Assembly: GCA_034190085.1 (NCBI GenBank)
Contig: JAXHTS010000071.1
Location: 114,425 to 178,424 of the forward strand
Source: Spirochaetota bacterium
Lineage (GTDB): Bacteria; Spirochaetota; UBA4802; JAFGDQ01
Direction of reading: 5' to 3'
DNA: 64,000 nt
Position numbers and translations under genes: made by a program. Positions 18,856 to 28,292 of the stretch are shown piece after piece. The notes beneath the pieces are model-generated. The model was not told the origin of the DNA and did not search any database. It saw only the letters and a program-made list of their open reading frames with translations. Within the stretch, counting starts at the first letter, position 1. Every line of letters starts with the position of its first letter.

Positions 18856-18879
18856 TTGTCAATTAATATATACTGACAA
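18856..18879 (+). promoter_or_regulatory. Dyad in the topA upstream region
   Basis: TTGTCA (18856-18861) and TGACAA (18874-18879) are inverted copies separated by 12 bases, 70 to 90 bases before topA. Further TTGACA-like and CAGACAA-like words surround them. This may be an operator or overlapping promoter elements; the evidence is base pattern only. Confidence 0.25.
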
Positions 18880-18947
18880 ATATACAGACAAAATTGAGAT
18901 TGTAGCGCATATTACATAATATCGGATAATAATTATAAGAGTACTAG

Positions 18948-21062
18948 ATGAAAAAAGATAATGAGAAGACACTGGTAATTGTTGAGTCACCATCAAAATC
19001 GAGAACAATCAAGAAATACCTTGGCAAGAAATTTGTTATTTCATCATCAATGGGACATATAATTGATCTACCTAAATCACGTTTGGCTGTTGATGTTGAT
19101 AATAATTTTACTCCAGAGTATATTACCATACGAGGCAAGGCCAAAATCCTTAATGACTTAAAGAAAGAGGCATCAAAGTCCTCTCAAATACTGCTGGCAA
19201 CAGATCCCGACCGTGAGGGAGAAGCAATCTCCTGGCATCTCTCCAATGCACTCTCCCCAAAAAACAGTAATATAAAAAGAATAGAATTCAACGAGATAAC
19301 TGAATCTGCCATTAAAGAGGCTGTAAAACATCCTAGAGAAATAAATATGGACCTTGTTAATGCTCAGCAGGCAAGAAGGATACTGGATAGGATTGTTGGA
19401 TACTATATTAGCCCCCTACTCTGGAAGAAAATCAAAAAGGGGCTTTCAGCGGGTCGGGTTCAATCCGTTGCGCTTAAGATAATCTGCTCCCGTGAAAGTG
19501 AAATAGAGAGATTTGTCCCGGAGGAATATTGGACTATTGAAGCCCTTCTCTATCATAATAGAAAAGAATTCACAGCATCTATCCATACATACAGGGGGGA
19601 AAAAATATTACCGAAAAGGAAGGAGGAAGTAGACAATATCCTTAAGCAGTTGGAGAATGAAAAATTCATAGTTGAAAATATTCAAAAGAAGGAGAGGAAG
19701 AGATACCCAACTGCCTCCTACAATACAAGCAAGCTACAGCAGGATGCCGCTAATACCCTCAATCTAACATCTTCAATTACAATGATGATAGCCCAGCAGC
19801 TATATGAAGGGATAAATATTACAGGCCAAGGACCTGTGGGACTTATTAGCTATATGCGAACTGATTCAACAAGGATCTCCCAAACGGCATTACAATCTCT
19901 TCGTGAATATATCGGAAATAATTACGAGGATGCTTATCTTCCGGAAAAAGCAAATTTTTATAAGAATAAAAAGGGGGCTGAGGATGCACATGAAGCGATA
20001 AGACCTACTAATGTATTATTGACTCCAGAATCTATCAAACAAGACCTGACAAGGGATCAATTCAGACTATATAACCTTATATGGAGGAAATTCGTTGCCT
20101 CCCAAATGACCCCTCAGGTTCTGGAAATAAACACAGTGATTCTGAAGGCCGGGGAATATCAATTTAAGGTAACTGGCAGCCAGGTCCTTTTTGATGGATT
20201 CAGGGTTGTAGAAAAGGAACAAAAAATAAAAAGAAGGGATCTGCCAAAACTTAATGAGGGGGATGAGGTGGAAATGAAGGAAATTATTCCACAACAACAT
20301 TATACTACACCTCCCCCTAGATACAATGATGCTTCACTGGTAAAATTATTAGAAGAATCAGGTATAGGAAGGCCTTCAACCTATGCCCCAATTATAAATA
20401 CACTTATAAAACGATATTATGCCATAAGGTCAGGAAGACAGCTTGTACCGACAGTCCTTGGCAAGCTGGTTAATGAAGCTGTTTCAAAGCATTTTTCAAA
20501 CCTAGTATCTATAGACTTCACATCACAAATGGAAGAGAAGCTTGATCTTGTTGAAGAATCAAAATCGGACTGGAAGGTGATGTTAAGGAATTTTTACGAT
20601 CCCTTTAAATTGACTGTTGATGAGGCTGAAAAAGTAATGGAGGAGATGAAGGGAATTCTTGATGAGGAGACTGATTTGATATGCGAAAAATGCGGCAAAA
20701 ATATGGTAAAAAAACTTGGTAAACATGGATTCTTTCTTGCCTGTCCCGGTTTTCCAGAGTGTAGAAATTCTAAGGCTCTGCCTTTAGGCAAATGTCCCAT
20801 GACCAATTGTGAAGGTGACGTAATCAAGAAGGCTTCAAAGAAGGGAAGAAACTTTTATGCCTGCACCAATTACCCCAATTGCAATTTTATCTCCAATGAT
20901 ACACCAGCTGATAAGAACTGTCCAATTTGTGGCAGACTATTATTCAAGAAGAGGATCAAGGGTAAGGGTGAAATGCTCACATGTTATGATGAAAAATGCG
21001 GATATAAGGTTGAGCTTCTCGATGAGAAGACGATCAGGAATGAGGATGATAATCAATTGTAA
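18948..21062 (+). CDS. topA: DNA topoisomerase I (type IA)
   Basis: A 704-residue type IA topoisomerase that relaxes negative supercoils. The TOPRIM domain begins at residue 7 (TLVIVESPSKSRTIKKYLG) and holds LLATDPDREGEAISWHL. The catalytic tyrosine is in GLISYMRTDSTR near residue 305. RPSTYAPIINTLIKR near 478 is also typical. The C-terminus carries three cysteine fingers: CEKCGKNM with CPGFPEC, CPMTNCEG with CTNYPNC, and CPICGRLL with CYDEKC. Length and order are standard. The tyrosine recombinase gene starts 13 bases downstream. Confidence 0.96.
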   Translation: MKKDNEKTLVIVESPSKSRTIKKYLGKKFVISSSMGHIIDLPKSRLAVDVDNNFTPEYITIRGKAKILNDLKKEASKSSQILLATDPDREGEAISWHLSNALSPKNSNIKRIEFNEITESAIKEAVKHPREINMDLVNAQQARRILDRIVGYYISPLLWKKIKKGLSAGRVQSVALKIICSRESEIERFVPEEYWTIEALLYHNRKEFTASIHTYRGEKILPKRKEEVDNILKQLENEKFIVENIQKKERKRYPTASYNTSKLQQDAANTLNLTSSITMMIAQQLYEGINITGQGPVGLISYMRTDSTRISQTALQSLREYIGNNYEDAYLPEKANFYKNKKGAEDAHEAIRPTNVLLTPESIKQDLTRDQFRLYNLIWRKFVASQMTPQVLEINTVILKAGEYQFKVTGSQVLFDGFRVVEKEQKIKRRDLPKLNEGDEVEMKEIIPQQHYTTPPPRYNDASLVKLLEESGIGRPSTYAPIINTLIKRYYAIRSGRQLVPTVLGKLVNEAVSKHFSNLVSIDFTSQMEEKLDLVEESKSDWKVMLRNFYDPFKLTVDEAEKVMEEMKGILDEETDLICEKCGKNMVKKLGKHGFFLACPGFPECRNSKALPLGKCPMTNCEGDVIKKASKKGRNFYACTNYPNCNFISNDTPADKNCPICGRLLFKKRIKGKGEMLTCYDEKCGYKVELLDEKTIRNEDDNQL

Positions 21063-21075
21063 TTGAGGGCAGATC

Positions 21076-22032
21076 GTGATTAAAGAAATTGATCAGTTTA
21101 TGGATTATCTTGAGTGTGAAAAGGGTGCTGCGAATAAAACCCGCCAGGCCTACAATAGAGACCTAATTCAATTCTATAAATTCTTGATGAAAGATTATTG
21201 TAAGGATAAGGAAAATAATTATTATGATATTGATGTTGTGATAAGGGACGATGATGTCTTAGTTAATTCTATTGGCCAGGATGAGATTTCGGGATTTGTT
21301 GAATTCTGCTATGACATGGGATTGAAGAAAACATCTATATCAAGAAAGATAGCCTGTATAAAATCATTTTTTAAATTTCTATATAACAATGAATTGATAA
21401 ACCTTAATCCCGCAATAAGAATCAATTTTCCAAAAGGAATAAAAAAAATACCAAGATTTTTATACCATGACAAGATTAGTGAATTGCTAAGTTTTGATTT
21501 AACAAATTTTTTAGACTTCAGGGATAGGGCCCTACTAGAGCTCTTTTACTCCTCTGGGGCAAGGGTATCAGAAATAGCCTCAGCTAATATTAAAAATCTT
21601 AATTTAAGCGATGGAACCCTAAAGGTCTTTGGAAAAGGTTCAGTAGATAGAGTGGTATTTTTAACTGACGATACATCAATATGGATGGAACGGTATCTCA
21701 AAAGGAGAGAGGTGGAGTTTGGAGAATTTACAGAACCCCTTTTTGTAAATAGCGCTGGGAAAAGGATCACTGTGAGGGGTATATTCTATATTGTTGATAA
21801 GAGAGCAAAGAGTGCTGGTATGATGGAGAGGGTATCACCTCATATGTTACGGCATAGTTTTGCTACTGAACTGATGAATCAAGGAGCTGATATTAGGGCT
21901 ATCCAGGAGATGCTTGGGCACAAGAGCATTTCTGCTACTCAAGTTTATACACACACGACAAAGGAGAGATTAAAAAGTGTTTATGAAAAATATCATCCCC
22001 ATGCCGAGGATGAGCTAAAGGAAATGGAATAA
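21076..22032 (+). CDS. Tyrosine recombinase XerC/XerD-like
   Basis: A 318-residue site-specific recombinase of the Xer type, which resolves chromosome dimers at dif. The N-terminal SAM-like domain (MDYLECEKGAANKTRQAYN) is followed by the catalytic domain. Catalytic residues are Arg in SSGARVSEIA, Lys in KVFGKGSVDRVV, His-Arg in PHMLRHSFATEL, His in MLGHKSISATQ and the nucleophile Tyr in VYTHTTKERL. There is an insertion near residues 40-75, between helices of the N-terminal domain. The start is GTG. Placement after topA and dprA is consistent with a DNA maintenance cluster. Whether it is XerC or XerD cannot be decided here. Confidence 0.9.
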   Translation: MIKEIDQFMDYLECEKGAANKTRQAYNRDLIQFYKFLMKDYCKDKENNYYDIDVVIRDDDVLVNSIGQDEISGFVEFCYDMGLKKTSISRKIACIKSFFKFLYNNELINLNPAIRINFPKGIKKIPRFLYHDKISELLSFDLTNFLDFRDRALLELFYSSGARVSEIASANIKNLNLSDGTLKVFGKGSVDRVVFLTDDTSIWMERYLKRREVEFGEFTEPLFVNSAGKRITVRGIFYIVDKRAKSAGMMERVSPHMLRHSFATELMNQGADIRAIQEMLGHKSISATQVYTHTTKERLKSVYEKYHPHAEDELKEME

Positions 22033-22039
22033 CGTATTT

Positions 22040-22981
22040 CTATATTTTTCTGGAATTCTCTCTTTTCTCAAGAAATATCCAAAAATTAATTAATATTGAT
22101 GCTGATATTATACACCATATCGTAAAGATTACACCAGGGATAGCGACCTCAGCTGAAAAATGCTGTAATGCAAGCACAACACCGAGACCAGCATTCTGCA
22201 TCCCTATCTCAATTGAAAGGGTTTTCTTCCTCTTAAAATCTAATCTGCCAACTGCACCAGCATAATAGCCTAGTATCATCCCCACAAAATTATGAGATAT
22301 CACAGCTATGAAGATAATCACAGTTGCCTTTCCAAGATTGGTCTTATTCGCCGCCACCACATAGGAACAAATGATTATTATGGAAGTTACTGAGATGGCG
22401 GGTGGTATTTCAGTAATCTTATTAACAAAATCGGTAAAATATTTTCTTACAACAAATCCTATAATAAGAGGTACCACAACTGTATATATTATTGTTAAAA
22501 ACATTGACCCAAAGGGCACTGGAGTAATCTTACCGGCAAGGAGGAACGTTAAAAGAGGTGTAAGTATTGGACACAATAGCGTTGCTAGAGCAGTTAGTGA
22601 GACTGAGTATGCTGTGTCTCCATGAGAAAGATAAGTAATAATATTGCTTGTCATTGCGCCTGGAGCTGATCCGGTTAATATTAAACCAATGGTAAATTCA
22701 TTTGGGAGATTGAATATACTAGCCGTAAGCAGTGCAAGAAGAGGCATTATTGTAAACTGACATAGATTGCCAAAAAGAATGATAAATGGAGTTTTGATAA
22801 TATTTTTATAGTCCTCCTCAGTAATAACAAGGCCTATTCCAAACATAGTGACAGCAAAGAAAAAGTTTATATAGGGTTTTATTCTCACAAAGTCAGATGG
22901 GAAGAGGTAGGCTATAATAGCAAAAAAAACAACCCAGAGTGATAGATGATTATTGTAAAAATTTATAACGGATCGAATCAT
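22040..22981 (-). CDS. Bile acid:sodium symporter (BASS) family transporter
   Basis: A 313-residue multi-pass inner-membrane transporter. Nine or ten hydrophobic segments are visible. The family motif GSAPGAMTSNIITYLSHGD near residue 103, followed by AYSVSLTALATLL, is diagnostic, as is EIGMQNAGLGVVLALQHF near 255. Bacterial members take up sodium with an organic anion such as pantoate or a keto acid; the substrate is not readable. It converges on the recombinase gene with only 7 bases between the stops. Confidence 0.88.
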   Translation of the reverse strand: MIRSVINFYNNHLSLWVVFFAIIAYLFPSDFVRIKPYINFFFAVTMFGIGLVITEEDYKNIIKTPFIILFGNLCQFTIMPLLALLTASIFNLPNEFTIGLILTGSAPGAMTSNIITYLSHGDTAYSVSLTALATLLCPILTPLLTFLLAGKITPVPFGSMFLTIIYTVVVPLIIGFVVRKYFTDFVNKITEIPPAISVTSIIIICSYVVAANKTNLGKATVIIFIAVISHNFVGMILGYYAGAVGRLDFKRKKTLSIEIGMQNAGLGVVLALQHFSAEVAIPGVIFTIWCIISASILINFWIFLEKRENSRKI

Positions 22982-23333
22982 AAATTATCCTACCAATCAA
23001 CAATTTCAAAACAACCATTCATTAATAAAGGCTGAAGTAAGTAGATTAAATAACATATGTTACTTCAAGAATTGTTTTGAAAAAGTCAACCAATTTGGTA
23101 ATTTAGAGACTTATTGTGCTAACCTTCAATTACCTCATTACAAATCATAATGCTTATTAAATTAAGAATAATATTCTTAATTTTTTTTATATTTTCTTTA
23201 CAATAACAATATATTTTTTTTATATTTTCCCTACATTATATTAAATATAAATCTTTTGTATTGGAGGTGAACATGCAAATATTTAGATTTATTTATTATT
23301 AGTAAAATAAAATATATCAAATAGGAGAAAGTA
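22982..23333. other. AT-rich upstream region of the porin-like gene
   Basis: About 350 bases, extremely AT-rich from 23150 to 23250 with long T runs. No gene longer than a few codons was found, apart from the nine-codon leader-like frame listed separately. It probably carries the promoter of the porin-like gene. Confidence 0.45.
23273..23302 (+). CDS. Possible nine-codon leader peptide
   Basis: A very strong ribosome site (TTGGAGGTGA, 23261-23270) is followed three bases later by ATG and a nine-codon frame reading MQIFRFIYY before TAG. The porin-like gene starts 31 bases after that stop with its own ribosome site. The strength of the site ahead of so short a frame suggests a regulatory leader, or a start lost by mutation. 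Confidence 0.3.
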   Translation: MQIFRFIYY

Positions 23334-24521
23334 GTGATTTCAAGCAAGTATTTCATTTTTATAGTAGCTCTTATGATTTTTGTTAATCAAGGATTATTGC
23401 TAGCACAGAAAAAAGAAATTTCAAAAGAGATACCCATTCAACAAAAAAAAGAGCAGAGTCACAACATCGATCTATCTGGCAAAATTTATTTTAATTGGCA
23501 TACTGCATATACTCAAGATGCCTATAATCAAAACACATTTGAAATTCAAAGGTTATACTTAACTTGGAAGGAAAAATTTAACGATATCTTCAGCGCAAAA
23601 GTAACCACAGATATTTCAAAGACTGAAAAAAATTGTGATGTTGTACTGGACTTTGATGACGATGGGATTATTGACCACACGATTAGTGACAACAGAACGC
23701 AGAAATATGAACTCAATGTCAAATATGCTTATCTGCAAACAGAACTCAAGCATGTTGAAAATATACATGATAAATTGAAAGCTAATGTAACAATTGGCAT
23801 GATAGCTACGCCTATCATAGGCTTTATTGATAAGCAATCGGATGCGAGGTGGATTCATAAAAATTCTATCGATGATAGCAAAAAAATCGTTGGCAGTAAT
23901 GTTTTTCATGGCAATATTGATCATTCTGCTGACCTTGGATTATCGGTTCAATTTGAAGCCATGAAAAAAGTAACCCTTATTGGCGCAATAACCAATGGAG
24001 AGGGTTATAAGGATGTTGATGAAGGAGATGATAATAATAAAGCCTATTATGGTAGACTAACAATTACACCAATCACACATCTGTATTTATCAGGCTTTTA
24101 CAAAAGGGAGGGCACAGATGCAGGTAGACCGGAAGATTTCTATAGAGGATTTTATGGTGGTTGTGTATCATGGATGGATGATATAATAAAAGCTGGCATC
24201 CTTTACATAATACCTTTCGTCTATGAAGATGGCAGTGTGATGGAATATGATGATGGCGACAAGGCTGAGATGTATATTATGGATATTTGGCTAAATATTA
24301 ACGTTAAATCCATTATTGACACCCCGCTATTCCTTTATGGAAGATATACATTAGGAGAAGATAAGGGTATAGATGAAAGCAGGGTATATTATTGGGGAAC
24401 AGGCATTGGTTATGAATTCAATAGACATGTCCGGTTTATCGCTTATTATGATTCAAAAAAAGAAGAATCAGAAGATGATCCTGAGAATACGATATGGCTA
24501 AAATCTGAAATTAAGATTTAG
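23334..24521 (+). CDS. Porin-like outer-membrane beta-barrel protein
   Basis: A 395-residue exported protein. A signal peptide runs to about residue 24 (FIVALMIFVNQGLLLAQ). Afterwards the chain is dominated by alternating strands typical of a 12- to 16-stranded porin: KIYFNWHTAYTQ, NTFEIQRLYLTWKEKF, LYLSGFYKREG and GIGYEFNRHVRFIAYYD. DFDDDGIIDHT near residue 106 resembles a short calcium-binding loop between strands. The start is GTG, supported by AGGAGA. It resembles phosphate- or carbohydrate-selective porins in layout, but the solute is unknown. No operon partner is visible. Confidence 0.7.
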   Translation: MISSKYFIFIVALMIFVNQGLLLAQKKEISKEIPIQQKKEQSHNIDLSGKIYFNWHTAYTQDAYNQNTFEIQRLYLTWKEKFNDIFSAKVTTDISKTEKNCDVVLDFDDDGIIDHTISDNRTQKYELNVKYAYLQTELKHVENIHDKLKANVTIGMIATPIIGFIDKQSDARWIHKNSIDDSKKIVGSNVFHGNIDHSADLGLSVQFEAMKKVTLIGAITNGEGYKDVDEGDDNNKAYYGRLTITPITHLYLSGFYKREGTDAGRPEDFYRGFYGGCVSWMDDIIKAGILYIIPFVYEDGSVMEYDDGDKAEMYIMDIWLNINVKSIIDTPLFLYGRYTLGEDKGIDESRVYYWGTGIGYEFNRHVRFIAYYDSKKEESEDDPENTIWLKSEIKI

Positions 24522-24841
24522 CTCAAATTATAATGAACAAGAAAAAAATGGATTATCTTTTAATATATGTTAATTGATCAGTAATACCATATTCAATGAG
24601 CAATCTGATGCAAAAGCACAGAGGAGAGGATAGCAGAAGTTATCAACCTGATTGACTTTTCAGGGTGCAATAAGCAACCGTGATGGCTCTTTTTTATTAA
24701 CCTACTTTAGATATTTTTTCTATTATGCATCGAAAGCTGTTCAGAAGATTTTCCATAAATGAGTGATCTTTGGGAATTTTGATTACTTTTAAACATACTC
24801 CATTTATTTCAATGCTGACTAGCACACATCTTTAGGAATAG
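24522..24841. other. Convergent intergenic region
   Basis: About 320 bases between convergent genes. A weak dyad (CCTGA and TCAGG near 24648-24664) is visible but lacks a T run. No gene recognised. Confidence 0.4.
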
Positions 24842-26185
24842 TTAATCCTCATAGTCTGTATGTATACCAATACCCAAATATAGGGTTACCCCAGTCAATC
24901 TTGCTGTACATTTTGCGCCATACCTTGTTATCATAACTTCATGACCGGATTTTAACGTCTCCACTTCACCATAAAGATATTTCAACCCGATAAAGAACAT
25001 CATAAAATGATCTTCTATCCCAACTTCGAAAATACTGTGTACAGCTAGAGTATCACCGCTATATTCCTTATCAAATAGTGAACTATATAGAGCCGGATGA
25101 TCCTGGTCATATAATATCTCTACATCATACTCTGCCCAATATATTCCAGTTCCGATTCCTACAAGAACATAAGGCACATACTTAAGTGAATATTCCTTAC
25201 AATATTTTTTGTAATATAAAGCACCATAAATATTAGTCACTGATAAATCTGACCGCATAAAGGATATTTCACCAAATTCACTCTTTATTGACGTATCAGT
25301 ATTATCTATAATAGTGAAAGCTCCAGCTCCCAAACCAATCCCAAAACCGTAATTAGTAAAAAGACGTGTTTCAACTTCAATGCCTATATCAACATTATAT
25401 TCATTGGTCGAATTCGCGACATAGCAATTATCACATATACCTACTTCATTCTGTAAATACTCAAGATATATATGAGCATAGTCATTTGTCCAATCCTTGA
25501 CTTTAGGATTTCTTCTCCCGCCGATTCCAATATTAAATAGAAAAAATATATTCCAAGGGCTATCCATATGAGTAGTTATTTTAGATTCAGGTTCTAATGC
25601 AACGCTCTTATTATCAGATTTATCTGGGGTCTCATCATTGAGAGATGTAGTCCTTCCATCAGCATATACGATCTTCAGCAGATTGCCCCTGGGGTAATGT
25701 TCATAGGTTTTGTTTCCAACAGGATCATATGCAATATACTCATCAGTAATTTGAATGATTGAGCCTCTAATTATTTCGCCATCCTTTGTATAGATTTCAT
25801 CCAACATTTTTTCTACATTGCCGTCATCATAAATTATCTTAAATATACTCTCCTTCGAAACTCTGTCAAATAGGATGTTACCCTCAGGTTTGATTTCAAT
25901 ATATACTCCAGCAACTCGAATTATGCGACATTTGATTATTTCACCATCTAATAAATAGATCTTATCATAGAAATCTACCTCTTTACCGCTACTATATACT
26001 ATTTTAAGAACATCATTTCTTGATAATTCAATTAATTTGTTCTCATCTTCAGCATTATACTTTATTGCAGTTGCTGTCACTTCAGTGACTGTGCCATTTA
26101 CTATATCTCCTTTGCTTAGATATATTTTGTCAGCCCATGTTATTGATGGAAAAAAAATAAACATCAATAAAAATATCTTTTTCAT
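24842..26185 (-). CDS. Exported protein with three beta repeats and C-terminal beta-barrel
   Basis: A 447-residue protein with a signal peptide ending near residue 19 (SITWA). Three repeats of about 56 residues follow, starting KIYLSKGDIVNGTV, KIYLLDGEIIKCRI and EIYTKDGEIIRGSI and each closing with a KIVYxxG or KIIYDDG strand; they look like small SH3-like or OB-like barrels. From about residue 210 the chain turns into amphipathic strands (GIGLGAGAFTI, YVLVGIGTGIYW, MMFFIGLKYLYGEVE) ending LYLGIGIHTDYED, as in an outer-membrane barrel. So it appears to be a barrel with a repeated N-terminal domain. I do not recognise a named family. Confidence 0.6.
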   Translation of the reverse strand: MKKIFLLMFIFFPSITWADKIYLSKGDIVNGTVTEVTATAIKYNAEDENKLIELSRNDVLKIVYSSGKEVDFYDKIYLLDGEIIKCRIIRVAGVYIEIKPEGNILFDRVSKESIFKIIYDDGNVEKMLDEIYTKDGEIIRGSIIQITDEYIAYDPVGNKTYEHYPRGNLLKIVYADGRTTSLNDETPDKSDNKSVALEPESKITTHMDSPWNIFFLFNIGIGGRRNPKVKDWTNDYAHIYLEYLQNEVGICDNCYVANSTNEYNVDIGIEVETRLFTNYGFGIGLGAGAFTIIDNTDTSIKSEFGEISFMRSDLSVTNIYGALYYKKYCKEYSLKYVPYVLVGIGTGIYWAEYDVEILYDQDHPALYSSLFDKEYSGDTLAVHSIFEVGIEDHFMMFFIGLKYLYGEVETLKSGHEVMITRYGAKCTARLTGVTLYLGIGIHTDYED

Positions 26186-26603
26186 TATTTACTTCCAAAT
26201 CTTTTTGATGTCTCAGAGAGTCTAATACTTCCTCAATACTGTATTTTGAAAATACACATCTCCAACAAATTCATCTTCAATACTGTTACAGTTAAATTAT
26301 AAAAAATCTAACATCTTTAGCATTTCCTCAACTTGAAATAAAGTTGCACTCCTTTGGTTCTCATACTAAAGGTTAGACATGTATCATTAGAAGATGTATG
26401 GGCTTATAAGTTCGTATTTGAGAGATGGCACCTATAGGGTTTCAGAACACGTCCTTTTTGTACCATCGCTAAAGAAGTGTTTATAATACTATGATCATTA
26501 TCAGAATCAGCATGACTCACTCTTCAGTGGTGTCTCTAGAGTATGTATAGGAGGAGTGTATATTTCCATACATTTAAGGAAAAAACTCAGAAAAGGCTGA
26601 GAT
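26186..26603. other. Intergenic region between two minus-strand genes
   Basis: About 420 bases with no gene recognised. Its low-coordinate part (about 26186-26300) should contain the promoter of the repeat/barrel protein gene; the right end holds the terminator of the SCP2 gene, listed separately. Confidence 0.4.
26580..26602 (-). terminator. Rho-independent terminator of the SCP2 gene
   Basis: Read on the minus strand, CTCAG and CTGAG pair around a 6-base loop and are followed by a run of six T residues. It begins 1 base after the SCP2-domain gene stop. Confidence 0.65.
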
Positions 26604-26993
26604 CTAATCGGTCATTTCCAGAACCTTCCCCATAAGAGACTGAACAGATTCATTACTGGTAATGTTTTGCAGAGCCATCATCTTTGTTAAATCGCCCTTA
26701 ACCTTGACTTTTCGTGTAGCCATTCCCTTCATAACAGCGGATAGATCATTCTCAAGAAGCACCTTGCGAGCTAAGTCATATGTAATAGTAATATTTGTAG
26801 CTGCAAGATCAGCCTTGCCCTGATAAATTGTACCACCCTTTAAGTGCAATTTCTTTTCCCCATCAGGTCCGCCAGTAACACGAATGTTTATTGTGAGTTT
26901 CATTAAATCTTCAGGAACGCCAAGGTCTCCGGCATCCTCACGTAGCCTTTTTACTTCTTGAAACCAATCATTAGATAAAAAGTGAAATCCCAT
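26604..26993 (-). CDS. SCP2 sterol-binding-domain protein
   Basis: A 129-residue soluble protein of the SCP-2 lipid-binding family. The pattern LTINIRVTGGPDGEKKLHLKG, then ADLAATNITITYDLARKVLL and the Met-rich helix LSAVMKGMATRKVKVKGD, is typical. Such domains bind fatty acyl or other lipid ligands in a hydrophobic tunnel. The start at 26993 is preferred over an upstream GTG because GGGAGGTG lies 6 bases before it and would otherwise be inside the coding region. A terminator follows, so it is probably transcribed alone. The lipid is unknown. Confidence 0.82.
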   Translation of the reverse strand: MGFHFLSNDWFQEVKRLREDAGDLGVPEDLMKLTINIRVTGGPDGEKKLHLKGGTIYQGKADLAATNITITYDLARKVLLENDLSAVMKGMATRKVKVKGDLTKMMALQNITSNESVQSLMGKVLEMTD

Positions 26994-27191
26994 AAAAGCA
27001 CCTCCCACCCTATTTTATTGGATCAAAATGATCCATTTATTATCAAGAATATATATATTATCAATTTTCCTTAAATTATGGAGAATAAAGATTAGCTAAC
27101 AGACCCTGACTTGACATGTTTTACCCTTGGATGGATTAAATTTAATGCTAGGGAAGTTTACTATTGAATGATAGATTATTACTCCAATCAT

Positions 27192-28292
27192 CTAAGATTT
27201 ACCGCGTCCACCAATCCCTTTAGTCTTCTTGGTTACTATTTTCTCCTTTTCCTTTGGTCTTAGACTTCTGCAAGCAGCTCCAGCCATCCACATCTCAGAG
27301 TCACGAATCTCAGCAAGTTCTTTATTCAATCTTTCCTTGTAGTCCTTCTCTCCGCAAACCTTGAGAACGCGCTCCGTCTCTTTGCCATTGATAACGCGTT
27401 TGTATAACTTTTTAAAAACTGGCATCACTGCCTTTTTAAACTTGGGCTTCCAGTCAAGCGCACCCCTCTGTGCTGTGGCTGAACAATTAGCATACATCCA
27501 GTCCATTCCATTCTCATCTACTAATCGAATGAGACTCTGTGTCAACTCCTCAACAGTTTCATTAAATGCCTCACTCGGGGAATGCCCATTTGCCCTTAAA
27601 ACATCATACTGAGCCTCCATGATGCCTGCAAGCGCGCCCATAAGAACACCCCTCTCACCTGTAAGGTCACTATAAACCTCATTTTCAAATGTAGTTGGGA
27701 ATAGATAACCAGAACCAATCCCTATTCCAATTGCCAAACAACGCTCTTCAGCCTTTTTTGTGTAATCCTGAAAAATGGCATAACTGGAATTTATTCCTTG
27801 ACCAGATAAAAAATTTCGCCTAACCGATGTACCAGAGCCCTTGGGAGCAACCATGATTACATCCACATTCTCTGGAGGAACAATATTCGTCTGATCCCTA
27901 TATACAATTGAAAAACCATGAGAAAAATAAATTGCATCGCCCTCATTAAGGTTTGCCTTGACTACTGGCCAAATCTTCATCTGCGCAGCATCATTTACCA
28001 ATATCTGAATAATAGTACCCCTTTGGGTTGCTTCATCAATCTCAAAAAGATCCTTGCCAGGTTTCCATCCATCATTTACTGCCCTGTCCCAATCCTCTTT
28101 AAAAGCCTCTGATTGCCCAATGATTACATTAAAACCATTATCCTTAAGATTAAGACCCTGTGCTGGCCCCTGGACTCCATAACCAATAATTGCAATAGTC
28201 TCATTTTTTAATATTTTTCGTGCTTTGGGAAGTGAAAACTCCTTACGTGTAATAACAGTCTCTTTAATACCACCTATATCAATCTCAGCCAT
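27192..28292 (-). CDS. ilvC: Ketol-acid reductoisomerase, fungal-type
   Basis: A 366-residue NAD(P)H-dependent enzyme of branched-chain amino acid synthesis. The Rossmann motif is IAIIGYGVQGPAQGLNLKD near residue 33. The catalytic knotted domain is marked by DLTGERGVLMGALAG and ETVEELTQSLI, with acidic metal ligands and a Ser in MYANCSATAQRGALDW. The region YDVLRANGHSPSEAFNETV and the following GALDW segment closely match yeast Ilv5 as I remember it, rather than the shorter bacterial class I form. A Lys-rich tail ends the protein. The ATG follows AAGGAGAG. No other ilv gene is nearby. Confidence 0.93.
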   Translation of the reverse strand: MAEIDIGGIKETVITRKEFSLPKARKILKNETIAIIGYGVQGPAQGLNLKDNGFNVIIGQSEAFKEDWDRAVNDGWKPGKDLFEIDEATQRGTIIQILVNDAAQMKIWPVVKANLNEGDAIYFSHGFSIVYRDQTNIVPPENVDVIMVAPKGSGTSVRRNFLSGQGINSSYAIFQDYTKKAEERCLAIGIGIGSGYLFPTTFENEVYSDLTGERGVLMGALAGIMEAQYDVLRANGHSPSEAFNETVEELTQSLIRLVDENGMDWMYANCSATAQRGALDWKPKFKKAVMPVFKKLYKRVINGKETERVLKVCGEKDYKERLNKELAEIRDSEMWMAGAACRSLRPKEKEKIVTKKTKGIGGRGKS

